A stretch of 64,000 bases of DNA. It comes from Lithobates sylvaticus. Lineage: Eukaryota > Chordata > Amphibia > Anura > Ranidae. Positions 33,888 to 44,907 of this stretch are shown here, one piece after another. Location: the NCBI GenBank assembly GCA_028564925.1, contig CM053029.1, positions 35,084,026 through 35,148,025 of the forward strand, written 5' to 3'. Numbering within the stretch: the stretch's first letter is position 1; each line of letters begins with the position of its first letter. Below the pieces are notes generated by a model. The model was given only the letters and a program-made list of their open reading frames with translations, did not search any database and was not told the DNA's origin. The translations under genes were made by a program, and so were the position numbers.

Positions 33888-34450
33888 TTAGGCTTTGTTA
33901 AGAAAAGAATTAACGTCCCATTCAACGTTGAGACCCCAAGGTTGATAGGTTTGCAACGTGTATATCCAAAAAGTTTCGAGCTGGGACACCCCACGTGTCA
34001 TTGCTCCACCTCTCCATGGGGGGATATAACTGTCTATTATAAGGAAAGAAGTCCCCTCAGGATTTCGATCGTGACATTCTCTATAGTGACGGGGAACTGT
34101 ATGTTTTACATCACCGCCTCTGATTTTGGCCAAATGCTCCCCGACCCTAATAGAGAAAGTACGTGTGGTACGTCCTATGTACTGTTTTCCACAGGGACAG
34201 GTTATTAAATAAACTACGAATCTGGACGAACAGGTGTGAAAGTCTTTTATCTGATGAACACGTTTCGTAACTGTGGAACAAAATTGTACACTTTTAGACC
34301 TCCCTGCTATGTTACAGCGACATACTCCACACTTTTTGCAGGGATAGTAGCCCTTCAAATCGTGAAAAAAAGGAGGTCGAACTGGAGGATTGATAGTATT
34401 TGGGGCTATCTTGCTTTGTAAAGAAGGGACACCTCTAAAAGTCACCTTAA
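33888..34450 (-). CDS. PLE-3 C-terminal GIY-YIG endonuclease, partial
   Basis: An open frame of about 190 residues starting within FRGVPSLQSKIAPNTI. It has a Cys-rich linker (CKKCGVCRCNIAG), then HTCSSRFVVYLITCPCGKQY and IGRTTRTFSIRVGEH, the GIY-YIG core (VVYLITC / QYIGRT, catalytic Arg in the TRTFSIR run), and the C-terminal LETFWIYTLQTYQPWGLNVE end found in PLEs. In PLEs this domain nicks target DNA for insertion. The RT half is absent upstream; a few residues before GVKVTF come from adjoining hAT DNA. The ending NSFLNKA and TAA at 33888 look natural. Confidence 0.8.
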
Positions 34451-34479
34451 CTCCATCCTCCTCATCCTCTCTCACCCAG

Positions 34480-37446
34480 GCTCAGGGTAATGTCAAAGCA
34501 GCTGCCAACGCGTACTTAATGGCATCATCAGGCACCCCTTCCCTAGACCCACCATGTCCTCCTGAGGAGTCCCCCGAACTGTTTGAGCACAGTGTTGGCT
34601 ACATGCTCCAGGAGGATGCCCAACGTTTTGAAGGCTCGGATGATGATACCCAGCTAGAGGAAGGCAGTAGCGTGAGCGCAGAGAGAGGGGATGCTCAAGG
34701 ACAGCAATCTGGCAGTCATGTTCCACCAGCTGCAGCTTACTGCCAGGTTTGCTCCAGTGGTGAAGAGGGAGGGGATGATGAGGTCACTGACTCCACGTGG
34801 GTGCCTGAAGGGAGAGAGGAGGAGGAGGAGGAGGATGCGGCGTCACATGTCCAACGAGGCAGGATGCCCCCTGGAGGCCAGCTAGAGGCCAGCACAGCAA
34901 CTGTACCACACTGCAGAGCTCCGCCTGTGCAGGGCGCTGCCTCTGCACGTTATCACAAAAGTTCTTTGGTGTGGGCCTTTTTTGAGACGAGTGCATCAGA
35001 TCGCACCACTGCTATTTGCAATATTTGTCTCAAGCGTATCTCGCGTGGCCAAAACATCAGCCGCTTGGGCACCACAAGCATGACCAGACATATGTCGACC
35101 TGCCATGCAGCTCGTTGGCAAGCACACATAAAAGACCCACACCAAAGAACAAAGCGGACCTCTTTTTGCTCCTCATCAGCTGGGATCTCCATCCCCACTA
35201 TATCTTCAGTCCTCTCTGAAAGCTGCTCTGAGAGGACTGAAGGTGTACAATTAGGTGTGTCACAACCAAGTACTTGCAGTACACCGATTGTAGCAGTTTC
35301 CCTGCCCCAGCTGCTGGACCGTCGAAAGAAGTATACTCCCAGCCATCCACATGCCCAGCGGTTGAATGCTAGCTTGGCTAAATTGCTAGCACTTCAACTG
35401 CTGCCTTTTCAGTTGGTAGACTCGGCCCCCTTCCGTGAGTTTGTTCAATGTGCGGTTCCTCAGTGGTAGGTTCCCAAACGCCACTTTTTCTCACGGAAGG
35501 CGATTCCGTCTCTCTACCGGCATGCGGAAGGCAATGTCCATGCCTCGCTGGACAGGGCGGTCAGCGGTAAGGTGCATATTACCGCTGACTCATGGTCCAG
35601 CAGGCATGGACAGGGACGTTATCTTTCTTTCACGGCCCATTGGGTCACTCTATTGGCAGCTGGGAGGGATGCAGGACAAGGTGCAGTAGTGTTGGAGGTT
35701 GTTCCGCCACCACGCCTCCAAAATGCTACTACTGGTTGTGACACACCTCTCTCCTCCACCCCCTCCTCTTCTTCTTCCTCCAGTGCTCTGTCCTCGGAAC
35801 CAGCGGTGCTCCGTAGGCGTACAAGGGCCTACGCGAGTACGCAGGCAAAAAGATGCCATGCCGTGCTTGCGCTGGTGTGTTTGGGGGACAGGAGCCACAC
35901 TGGGCCAGAGGTTCTGGCAGCTCTGCAGGGGCAGGCCGAGAGGTGGTTGACGCCACGCCAGCTTAAGCCAGGAATGGTCGTTTCTAACAATGGCACCAAC
36001 CTCCTCTCCGCCCTGCGACAGGGGCAGCTCACCCATGTGCCCTGTATGGCTCACGTCCTCAACCTGGTGGTGCAGCGGTTCTTGGGCAGGTTCCCAGGCT
36101 TACAGGATGTCCTGAGGCAGGCCAGGAAAGTCTGTGTGCATTTCCGCCGATCTTATAATGCCAGTGCTTGGCTGACTGAGCTGCAAAAGGAGCTGAACCT
36201 GCCCAAGAACCGCCTAATATGTGACATGCCCACCAGGTGGAACTCAACGTTGGCCATGCTGCAGCGACTGCACACGCAGCAGAGGGCCATCAATGAGTAC
36301 CTTTTTTCCCCACGCCAGTGGAGCATGATCAGGGATGCATGCACTGTCCTCTCACCATTTGAGGAGGCCACGAGGATGGTGAGCAGTGACAGTGCATGCA
36401 TCAGTGACACTGTACCTCTTGTCCACCTGTTGGAGCATACGCTGCGTGGGATAATGGACAGGGCACTTGAGGCAGAACAGAGGCAGGAAGAGGAGGACTT
36501 CCTTGCCTCTCAAGGCCCCCTTTATCCAGACAGTGTTCCTTCTGTCCCACCCATCACACAGGAAGAGGACGAGGAGGAGGAGGAGGATTGTGTGAGCATG
36601 GAGGTGGAGCCTGGCACTCAGCATCAGCAGCAGCAGTCTTTTAGGGATGATGTACAGTCCCAACAAACCAGTGGACTTGTACGTGGCTGGGAGGAGGTGG
36701 CTGGCGATCATGTCATCCTCAGTGACCCAGAAGACTCCGCACCGAATGCCTCAGCTAACCTACGCTGCATGGCCTCCCTGATCCTGCAAAGCCTGCGGAA
36801 GGATCCTCATGTTCTTCGGATCAAGGAGAGGGACCATTACTGGCTGGCCACTCTCCTTGATCCACGGTACAAGGGTAAGGTTGCGGACCTTATCTTGCCG
36901 TCGCAGAGGGAGCAGAGGATGAGACATCTCAGGGAGGCCTTGCAGAAAGGTCTGTGCAACGCGTTCCCAGAAACTGGGAGGTTACAAACTCCTGGTCCTG
37001 GACGACGAGTTGCTGAGGCTTCGGTCAGTAGCAGAAGGAGCGGTGGGGAAGGTGGACGTCTGACCGATGCGTTCAGACAATTTTTTAGTCCGCAGCCCCA
37101 AGGTATGATTGGTTCCAGCAACCATCGCCAGCGTCTGATATACATGGTGCAGGAATACCTAGGGGCAAGGTCAGACTTGGACACCTTTCCCACCGAAAAT
37201 CCTCTGGCTTACTGGGTCCTGAGGATGGATCACTGGCCAGAGCTTGCACAGTATGCAATTGAGCTACTGGCCTGTCCTGCATCCAGCGTTCTTTCCGAAC
37301 GCACATTCAGTGCTGCTGGAGGATTTGTCACCGATCATAGGGTGCACCTGTCCACCGACTCGGTTGATCGACTGACCTTCATAAAAATGAATCAGTCTTG
37401 GATCACCACCAGCTACCAGGCACCTGAAGCGGATATAACTGAATAA
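34480..37446 (+). CDS. ZBED-type hAT transposase, one in-frame stop
   Basis: An acceptor-like CTCTCTCACCCAG (AG 34478-34479) precedes a frame open to 37446 except for TAG at 35467-35469 (codon 317 from the ATG at 34519). From that ATG it would be 975 residues. Domains: acidic N-terminal region; BED zinc finger at about 144-195 (SLVWAFFETS, AICNICLKRI, TSMTRHMSTCH); RNase H-like start ITADSWSSRHGQG near 357; VPCMAHVLNLVVQ (CxxH motif); WNSTLAMLQRL; acidic insert; and the C-terminal dimerisation block LACPASSVLSERTFSAAGG. The usual (T)DNGxN box reads SNNGTN, so one acidic residue expected there is Asn. CAG to TAG is the simplest origin of the stop. The element could otherwise be fairly young. 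The role is cut-and-paste transposition. Confidence 0.85.
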
Positions 37447-37559
37447 TTTATAATGTCACATCCCTTCAAGACTGCCTATGCTGATGCTGAGTGACTGTCC
37501 TGTTATGTTCACTGACTATCCTCTTCCTCCTCCTCAATGATCCATGCCACCACACCAGT

Positions 37560-38560
37560 GCCTAAGGCACAATTTTTCAGCCCCTGTATAACAGGGGCGT
37601 GTAATTACAATTTTTAAAAAAAATGCTTCGCAACAGGTGTGACTGCTGTGCTCCAAGTACAGTATCTGTGAGGGGTTGCAGTGTTGTGGCACCAGCGCCT
37701 AAGGCACAATTTTTCAGCCCCTGTTGGGGCGTGTAATTACAATTTTTAGGCAATGCTTTGCAACAGGTCTCATTGCTGTGCTCAGAGTACAGTATCTGTG
37801 AGGGGTTGCAGTGTTGTGGCACCAGCACCAATGCCTAAGGCACAATTTTTCAGCCCCTGTATAACAGGGGCGTGTACTTACAATTTTTTAAAAAAATGCT
37901 TCGCAACAGGTGTGACTGCTGTGCTCCAAGTACAGTATCTGTGAGGGGTTGCAGTGTTGTGGCACCAGCACCAGTGCCTAAGGCACAATTTTTCAGCCCC
38001 TATTGGGCTGTGTAATTACAATTTTTAGGCAATGCTTTGCAACAGGTCTCATTGCTGTGCTAAGAGTACAATATCTGTGAGGGGTTGCAGTGTTGTGGCA
38101 CCAGCACCAATGCCTAAGGCACAATTTTTCAGCCCCTGTTTAACAGGGGCGTGTAATTACAAATCTTGATCTAATAGTTCACAGCAGGGCCCATTCCTGC
38201 GCCCACCAAGAGTAACTATGAGGGCCTACAGTTTTGTGGCAACACCGTCCCACCACCACCACCACCACCAAAGTCCCAATTTTTCTGCCCTGTTCAAAAG
38301 GTGCATGCAATTACAAATCTTGATCTAATAACTCACAGCAGGGCCCATTCCTGCGCCCACCAAGAGTAACTGTGAGGGCTTACAGTCCTGTGGCAACACC
38401 GTCCACCACCACCACCACCACCACCACCAAAGGCCCAATTTTTCTGCCCTGTTCAACAGGTGCATGCAATTGCAAATCTTGATCTAATAACTCACAGCAG
38501 GGCCCATTCCTGTGCCCACCAAGAGTATCTGTGAGGGCTTACAGTCTTGTGGCTACACCA
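37560..38560 (+). repeat. ~140 bp tandem array downstream of the hAT ORF
   Basis: About seven units. Five begin CCTAAGGCACAATTTTTCAG (near 37561, 37698, 37833, 37979, 38112) and contain GTATCTGTGAGGGGTTGCAG; alternate units differ by CTTCGCAACAGG versus GCTTTGCAACAGG, which hints at a dimeric higher-order unit. Two or three distal units are a diverged type with CCACCACCACC runs and CTCACAGCAGGGCCCATTCC. No coding potential. Confidence 0.85.
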
Positions 38561-38756
38561 ACATCTAATGGGGCAAATTTCTGCAGAGTATATACGGCAG
38601 GCCCCTACTTTCAAACATCCAACTTACAAATGACTCCTACTTGCAAACGGAAAGAGAAAACAGGAAGTGAGAGGAAATCTACCCCTAGGAAGGGAAATTC
38701 GATCCTGTTAGATTTAATTTGGGAAAAAGGTATCTCCTCTCTACTGATGATTTATC

Positions 38757-41255
38757 GAGTGAAAAGTGTGGGTAAATAGCTGCGCCACCCCAAGCAAATA
38801 TGTGAAGCTGCCAACATACAACAATATGACCAATTGTACTCAAATATATAAAGACAAAAAATGTAGCGCTAAATAAAACATGTGAGAACACTCATTCAGG
38901 ACGAGACTATAAAATCACGGCCATTAATGTTTGTTCTAGTATAATGTGAAAAAATAAGAAGTTTTAATCAAGTGAGCACCATGTGCAGAGCATATAATGC
39001 TTGACAAACAGATCTCATCCCAATCAGATGTATACAGTGGGGACAACCGCGCCAGTCTATCCTCATGAACGGGGATGGCGACGCTAGTAAATCCACTCAA
39101 CACAGTATACTGATTCACGGAAATAGGATTGTGTGTATATCATCAAATGTGAGCCATATAGCCAACAGTAAGAGTCAGACACCCAAACTCAGGCAATAAT
39201 GGCAATCTAAATAATAATTATGTGCTCAAGGGAAGCAAATTAGGATGATCTCACCCCAATCAGTAAAGAGATAGTATTATCTCCTTAAGTGTATAAAACA
39301 AGTGATATAAAGACTAATTAAAGTGAAGTATTCAAACTGAGATTAGTGAGATTTTGCATAAGTATTCATGCTGTGATATAGGGTAGTATCATACATACAT
39401 AGGAAGTCACTCCTTTTACTCACATAGATCACATAAATGGGTATATCAGACAGTATGAATGGACACACCACACATAGGGACATCTATGAAATCATACCAT
39501 TTATCCACATAGATCGCATAAATGGGTATATTAGAAACTGAGAATAGCCACACCATAAATAGGGGCGTCTATAAACAAAACGTCACTAACAGGCTTAGCA
39601 AACATAAATTATATTGTATACAAAGTCCATAATCGATCTGATATCGAATGGTATTCTTAAAGGAAAGCTTGAAACCAATATCCTCTTGATGTTGGATTTA
39701 GTTGCAAACCAGTAGAAGTAAAGGAATACGGTACGCTTACCACATCAGGTGGACCCTCTAACCGATGGTTGGGGGTCAATCAGGCTCGATATCCTAAGGC
39801 TTGCGCCTATATTGGATTGATGCTTGGAGTAGAGCTCACCGAAGATGTCACTCCACACTCACCAGACACCAGTGGTTCACCAAGGCGTATTCAACTGTCG
39901 GACCTCCACTGGACGTGCGCGGATCAACTCAACACGTGATGGTATATGGATAAAGAAAAAAAGAAGAGAGAGGGCCTCCTCATAGTGTAAAAAAGTCCAG
40001 GTTAGGACTCCATTTATTAAAAACTGCTTCCGGAATACATATCAATAAAAATTTGTAGTATTAAAAGCAAATCCAAGCAGTTTTTAATAAATGGAGTCCT
40101 AACCTGGACTTTTTTACACTATGAGGAGGCCCTCTCTCTTCTTTTTTTCTTTATCCATATACCATCACGTGTTGAGTTGATCCGCGCACGTCCAGTGGAG
40201 GTCCGACAGTTGAATACGCCTTGGTGAACCACTGGTGTCTGGTGAGTGTGGAGTGACATCTTCGGTGAGCTCTACTCCAAGCATCAATCCAATATAGGCG
40301 CAAGCCTTAGGATATCGAGCCTGATTGACCCCCAACCATCGGTTAGAGGGTCCACCTGATGTGGTAAGCGTACCGTATTCCTTTACTTCTACTGGTTTGC
40401 AACTAAATCCAACATCAAGAGGATATTGGTTTCAAGCTTTCCTTTAAGAATACCATTCGATATCAGATCGATTATGGACTTTGTATACAATATAATTTAT
40501 GTTTGCTAAGCCTGTTAGTGACGTTTTGTTTATAGACGCCCCTATTTATGGTGTGGCTATTCTCAGTTTCTAATATACCCATTTATGCGATCTATGTGGA
40601 TAAATGGTATGATTTCATAGATGTCCCTATGTGTGGTGTGTCCATTCATACTGTCTGACATACCCATTTATGTGATCTATGTGAGTAAAAGGAGTGACTT
40701 CCTATGTATGTATGATACTACCCTATATCACAGCATGAATACTTATGCAAAATCTCACTAATCTCAGTTTGAATACTTCACTTTAATTAGTCTTTACATC
40801 ACTTGTTTTATACACTTAAGGAGATAATACCATCTCTTTACTGATTGGGGTGAGATCATCCTAATTTGCTTCGCTTGAGCACATAATTATTATTTAGATT
40901 GCCATTATTGCCTGAGTTTGGGTGTCTGACTCTTACTGTTGGCTATATGGCTCACATTTGATTATATACACACAATCCTATTTCCGTGAATCAGTATACT
41001 GTGTTGAGTGGATTTACTAGCGTCGCCATCCCCGCTCATGAGGATAGACTGGCGCGGTTGTCCCCACTGTATACATCTGATTGGGATGAGATCTGTTTGT
41101 CAAGCATTATATGCTCTGCACATGGTGCTCACTTGATTAAAACTTCTTATTTTTTCACATTATACTAGAACAAACATTAATGGCCGTGATTTTATAGTCT
41201 CGTCCTGAATGAGTGTTCTCACATGTTTTATTTAGCGCTACATTTTTTGTCTTTA
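38757..41255. mobile_element. PLE-4: near-perfect inverted repeat pair (2.5 kb), no ORF
   Basis: The left arm from about 38850 to 40027 and right arm from about 40075 to 41253 are almost identical inverted copies (about 1.18 kb each) with a spacer of roughly 48 bp. The left arm is preceded by an 88 bp unique extension (38757-38846). TACTGATGATTTATC, 15 bp, is duplicated at 38742-38756 and 41256-41270. The long, non-fixed-size duplication, one-sided extension and inverted terminal repeats fit a PLE inserted by target-primed reverse transcription with inverted pseudo-LTRs. The PLE identity is inferred; there is no RT in it. Confidence 0.7.
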
Positions 41256-41563
41256 TACTGATGATTTATCACCAATCCTTGTTTCAATTAAAACCCCACT
41301 TTTCCAAAAACATTTGTCATTGGGACGGAAAGTGAGGTGAAATGTTCTGAACAGATGTGCAAAGACAGCAAATGTTACAGGGGTGATAACTCCTCCCTAT
41401 GTTCTCCAAAAAGCTTAAAAATTGATTTTTTGCGGATGGAACTACACTTCATAATGTACCCGTTCAGATTCTACTTAAGAACAAACCTACAGTCCGTGTC
41501 TTGTTTGCACCACCTATATAGTGCTGTTCAGAGTATATAGGGTTGTAGGTAAAGGGTTTTATT

Positions 41564-42120
41564 TTGGGTGCGGGGTCCCCCTTAATATCCATACAAGACC
41601 CAAAGGGGCTGGGGGGGGGGGGGGGGTGATGGGGTAGCCATGCCATTTTTCTAAAGGATTTTCAGCCATATGGCGGCCAGGACAAGACATGACATTAAAG
41701 CCGCAAGTGGTTTTAAATGGCTTCTTTTTTTCCTTTACAAATGTCATTTTGTGCAAGGACAGTTCTAAACACGGGAAACACATGCCACTTCACAGGCATA
41801 CTTTAGACACCCCCCAGGTACCATATTTAAAGGAATATTTCACTTTTTTTTTCACTTTATGCATCATTAAAATGACTGCTCCCGAAAAAACTTTAGTTTT
41901 TAAAACTTCTTTTTGCATTGGCATATGTCCCCTGGGGCAGGACCTGGGTCTCCAAACCTGTTTTATGACATTAACATGCATATTGGCCGTTTTATTAGCA
42001 CTTTTGATTTTGAACGTTCGCGTCCATTGTAACGAATAGGGTTCGAAAATTCGCACAAACTTTTGGTCCGTTCGAAGGTTCTGGTGCGAACCGAACCCGG
42101 GGGTGTTCGGCTCATCCCTA
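41564..42120 (+). mobile_element. foldback C5: solo right arm
   Basis: Begins in the GGGGTCCCCCTTAATATCCA block, passes CACAGGCATACTTTAGACACC, GGGGCAGGACCTGGG, and ends GTGTTCGGCTCATCCCTA, the same end as C6 and the mirror of the left end of C2. More diverged than the other copies and without a left arm. Confidence 0.7.
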
Positions 42121-42517
42121 CTGTAAACAAGAAATGTTTAGAACTTAGCCACCCTGGGTTCACTACTGAGCAGGATAGATTGGAGTTACTGTGGTCCTGG
42201 GTTTCTAGGAAGAGTGGGAGAATATGTGATCTACACAGTGAGGAAGGTTCAGCAGGAGTGCCACTTAATAATTATGTAAAAGTAATTGGGTGTCTTTACT
42301 GCCACCCAGATCAAACCAAGGCTGAAGAAATAAAGTTCCCTGCTGCTACTGTTGAGTGAGCGTGCTTTAACCTCTTCAAGGTTTGGACGTATCAGGCACA
42401 TCTGAAGGGCTGAAGTGGTTCAAGAAGAACTTTATTAGAATAGTTGGAAAATACGTGACCGTTTAGACAACACTTTGGTCAGGAGTAGGTAATGTACAAC
42501 AATAAGCCCTTTTCAGG
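42121..42517. other. unassigned segment
   Basis: About 400 bp. AAATAAAGTTCCCTGCTGCT at 42330-42349 is polyadenylation-signal-like. No gene or classified repeat recognised. Confidence 0.3.
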
Positions 42518-43342
42518 GGCCTAGCTATAAGGGTTATATGGGTCGCAATTGTGACCTAGCCCCATGCTTCAGGGGGCCCATGCGGCCCCCTTGTATACCT
42601 GGATAGAAGAGGTGGCATATAGAGGAACTGATCCCCCATCTTCTTCTGAAGCTGATGAATGCCTCCTCCCCCTCCCACCAGCATTCAGTGGCAGTGAGTG
42701 CCCCTCCTATCCAGCTTCTTTCTGCTGCTTCCTTTCCCACTGTGCCATCTCCTGGCCTCCCCAGGTCTGGAGAGCAGGGAAGGGGTCGGTAAATGTGACA
42801 TTTACCAGCCTCTTCCTTTTCTGAATGAATAGAATAAGTGATTGGTACCAAGTACTGAATCTGTTCATTCATAACTGAGAAATAGTAAGTGTTTACTTTG
42901 CTTCAGTTTGTGAATGAACGTGAAGCTCTGTATGGAGCTTTTCCTGTCCATTAATTTTGTGCAGCTAAGGCTGCAGAGATGGAGATTGAGGGCTGTGTCC
43001 TCAGTCTTCTTTCTCTGTCCCAAAAGTGGAACATCAGAGGTCTGTTTAGACCCTTGATATTTCACCAAATCCCCCAACAAAGGCTCTGAAAAAACAAATG
43101 AAAGAAAAAACAAAACAAAAATGATGTAATAAAAAATGAAATAACATGGTAAAATATAATAATAAAAAACATTAAAAACTACTGACAATGGTGATGGAAC
43201 TGCCAGGATCACAAAGGTCGCACTTGCGAATGGGCCCTGGTGTTCTGCCACCGGGCTTGGAAAGAAGGGTCCCGTCTGGGAGTCAGGGGGGCCCTTCAGG
43301 GTTTTTTGCACTGGGTCCCTAAAGGTTCTCGTTATGCCTCTT
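42518..43342. mobile_element. unclassified DNA-transposon-like repeat (~825 bp)
   Basis: The left edge CAGGGGCCTAGCTATAAGGG and right edge, in reverse complement GAGGCATAACGAGAACCTTT, look like imperfect terminal repeats. Contains GGGGGCCCATGCGGCCCCC (palindrome, about 42573-42591). No transposase. The call rests on the edges only. Confidence 0.35.
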
Positions 43343-43575
43343 GCCATTTGCTATGTACAGTGCATTGTATTGAATGCAGGGGTCAGCAGTATGTGCCATA
43401 GTGCCCCTTATTTTGCTGAAAAGCAGGAGAAAGAGATGGCAGGTGTCTGGGGATGACAGGAGAACAAAATAGCCAGTGTTGATAAACAGCAGTAGAAAAA
43501 AATAATTTTGCAAAAAAAGTCTGGTATTAATGATAAGGGTAAAGATAAATTGCCCAGTGTTGTTGGTCAGGGGGA
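43343..43575. other. unassigned segment left of the tandem duplication
   Basis: About 230 bp, nothing recognisable. Confidence 0.3.
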
Positions 43576-43683
43576 GAAAAATATCCATTATTAGTGGTCA
43601 ACAAAAGATATAAAAGGCCAAACAGGAGGAGAAAATGTGTCATATACCTTGTTGAGCTTAAGTTGACAAGAGGGCTTCCCTTT

Positions 43684-44101
43684 TGCCGCGTACCCACCAT
43701 CAGACTTTTCAACGGACTTGGTCCGGCGGACCGGAATCCGTCTGACAATTTGATCGTGTGTGGGCTCCAGCGGACTTTTGTTTCCCAAAAGTTAGACGGA
43801 CCTAGAAATAAAACATATTTCAAATCTTTCCGATGGTCTTGAGTCCGGTCGAAAAATCCAGTCGTCTGTGTTCCAGTCCGACAGACAAAAACTGACACTA
43901 GGGCAGCTATTGGCTACTGGCTATGAACTTCCTTATTCTAGTCCGGTCGTACGTCATCACGTTCAAATTCGTCGGACTTTTGGCGTGATCGTGTGTGGGC
44001 AAGTCCTTTCGTTTGAAAGTCCAGCGGACCTCCGCTGCAAAGTCAGTCGGAAAGACTGTCGGACCTAGTCCGTCGATAAGTCTGATCGTGTGTATGGGGC
44101 A
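43684..44101. mobile_element. Harbinger-like MITE E1
   Basis: Ends TGCCGCGTACCCACCATCAG and (inverted) CTGATCGTGTGTATGGGGCA, flanked by TTT (43681-43683) and TTA (44102-44104). Rich in GTCCGGCGGAC and TCCGACAGAC-type inverted words. Same position as E2 in the duplicated unit. Confidence 0.65.
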
Positions 44102-44327
44102 TTACACCTCTTGTCCTATTTTCCCTGGGGATGATGACAGAGTATAACAGGGCACAGAGTGGCATGGGTTCCTGTAGGAGATCCAAGTCAGGAGAATACA
44201 ATATAAAGCAAATTACCAAAAAGTCGTTTCTCTTTAACCGAAAACTGAATTTTCTTTTCTTTTGAATTATTCAACATTTTTCCTATAATTCAATCTATAT
44301 TACCTCTTTAAACTAAAGAATGTAAGC

Positions 44328-44393
44328 TAATGTTATTATGGACAGGATTGGGGTAAGAGGACCTGTAATGTTATTATGGGCAGGATTGGGGTA
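44328..44393 (+). repeat. 38 bp minisatellite, copy 1 (short)
   Basis: One full and one partial unit of TAATGTTATTATGGACAGGA... type. Confidence 0.75.
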
Positions 44394-44907
44394 ATAGGTA
44401 TCTATACAGATCAATTTATTTACTGCTCATTGCTCATAAAGTTTATAATACCAGAAGCTAATAAGGAAAGGGGAAAGCTACAATTGCCCAAGAAATTGAA
44501 ATAACTGTTTAATCAAAGAACTGAATTGTATGTTCTCTTTGCATGAATCTCATACATTTTACCCTAACACTTTTGCAGATAATGCAACTACATTTGTCCA
44601 AAGCGGTAAGGAATTTATCATTTATTGAATTTTTTCTTTCAACATATTATTGTTTTGACTTCAAATATGTCTACAAGGGTTCTTTTTTTGCCCTGAGATT
44701 GTGTCACTTTAGTTCCAATAATATTGGTCTGCATGTCACCTAATGTTGTTGTGGACAGGATTTGGATAAGGGGACATGTGGGTGGGTGCAACATGAGATT
44801 GAGTAAAGACACAGATCCCAGTTGCAATAAACAGAGCTTATTTTTAAAAGAAAGTTCAATGATACAACTGCCTAGAGGGAAGGGACTCCACTGGGAACAC
44901 TCACAAT

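Larger units (their letters stand above)
29337..34450 (-). mobile_element. PLE-3, Penelope-like element, 5' truncated, split by C4
   Basis: On the minus strand the GIY-YIG coding end (33888-34450) is followed by a long 3' region down to about 29337. That region holds GACGCGCTTCGCCTTAATGA (32635-32654), a motif typical of PLE terminal repeats, and GCGCGGCAGTGACCAAG-type GC-rich parts near 33150. Foldback C4 sits in it (29588-32073) with an exact 8 bp duplication. The 5' side stops at about 34450, where hAT sequence begins; the RT is absent. Confidence 0.7.
37447..41500 (+). mobile_element. 3' part of the ZBED hAT transposon, split by a PLE insertion
   Basis: After the TAA-ended ORF come a short unique part, the tandem array (37560-38560), then GCAGGCCCCTACTTTCAAAC and GAAAACAGGAAGTGAGAGGA text to 38756. 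The sequence resumes at 41271 (ACCAATCCTTGTTTCAATTA...) and reaches ACAAACCTACAGTCCGTGTC near 41500. The exact terminal repeat was not identified. The 5' end of the transposon is missing at the PLE-3 junction. Confidence 0.6.

Noticed and set aside
37560-38560. CRISPR-like regular array
   Set aside because: Units are about 140 bp with no unique spacers, in a vertebrate hAT transposon; ordinary tandem repeat.
43527-44068. Frames across MITE E1 and its flank
   Set aside because: They cover palindromic MITE sequence; the equivalent region in copy 2 is not open in the same way.
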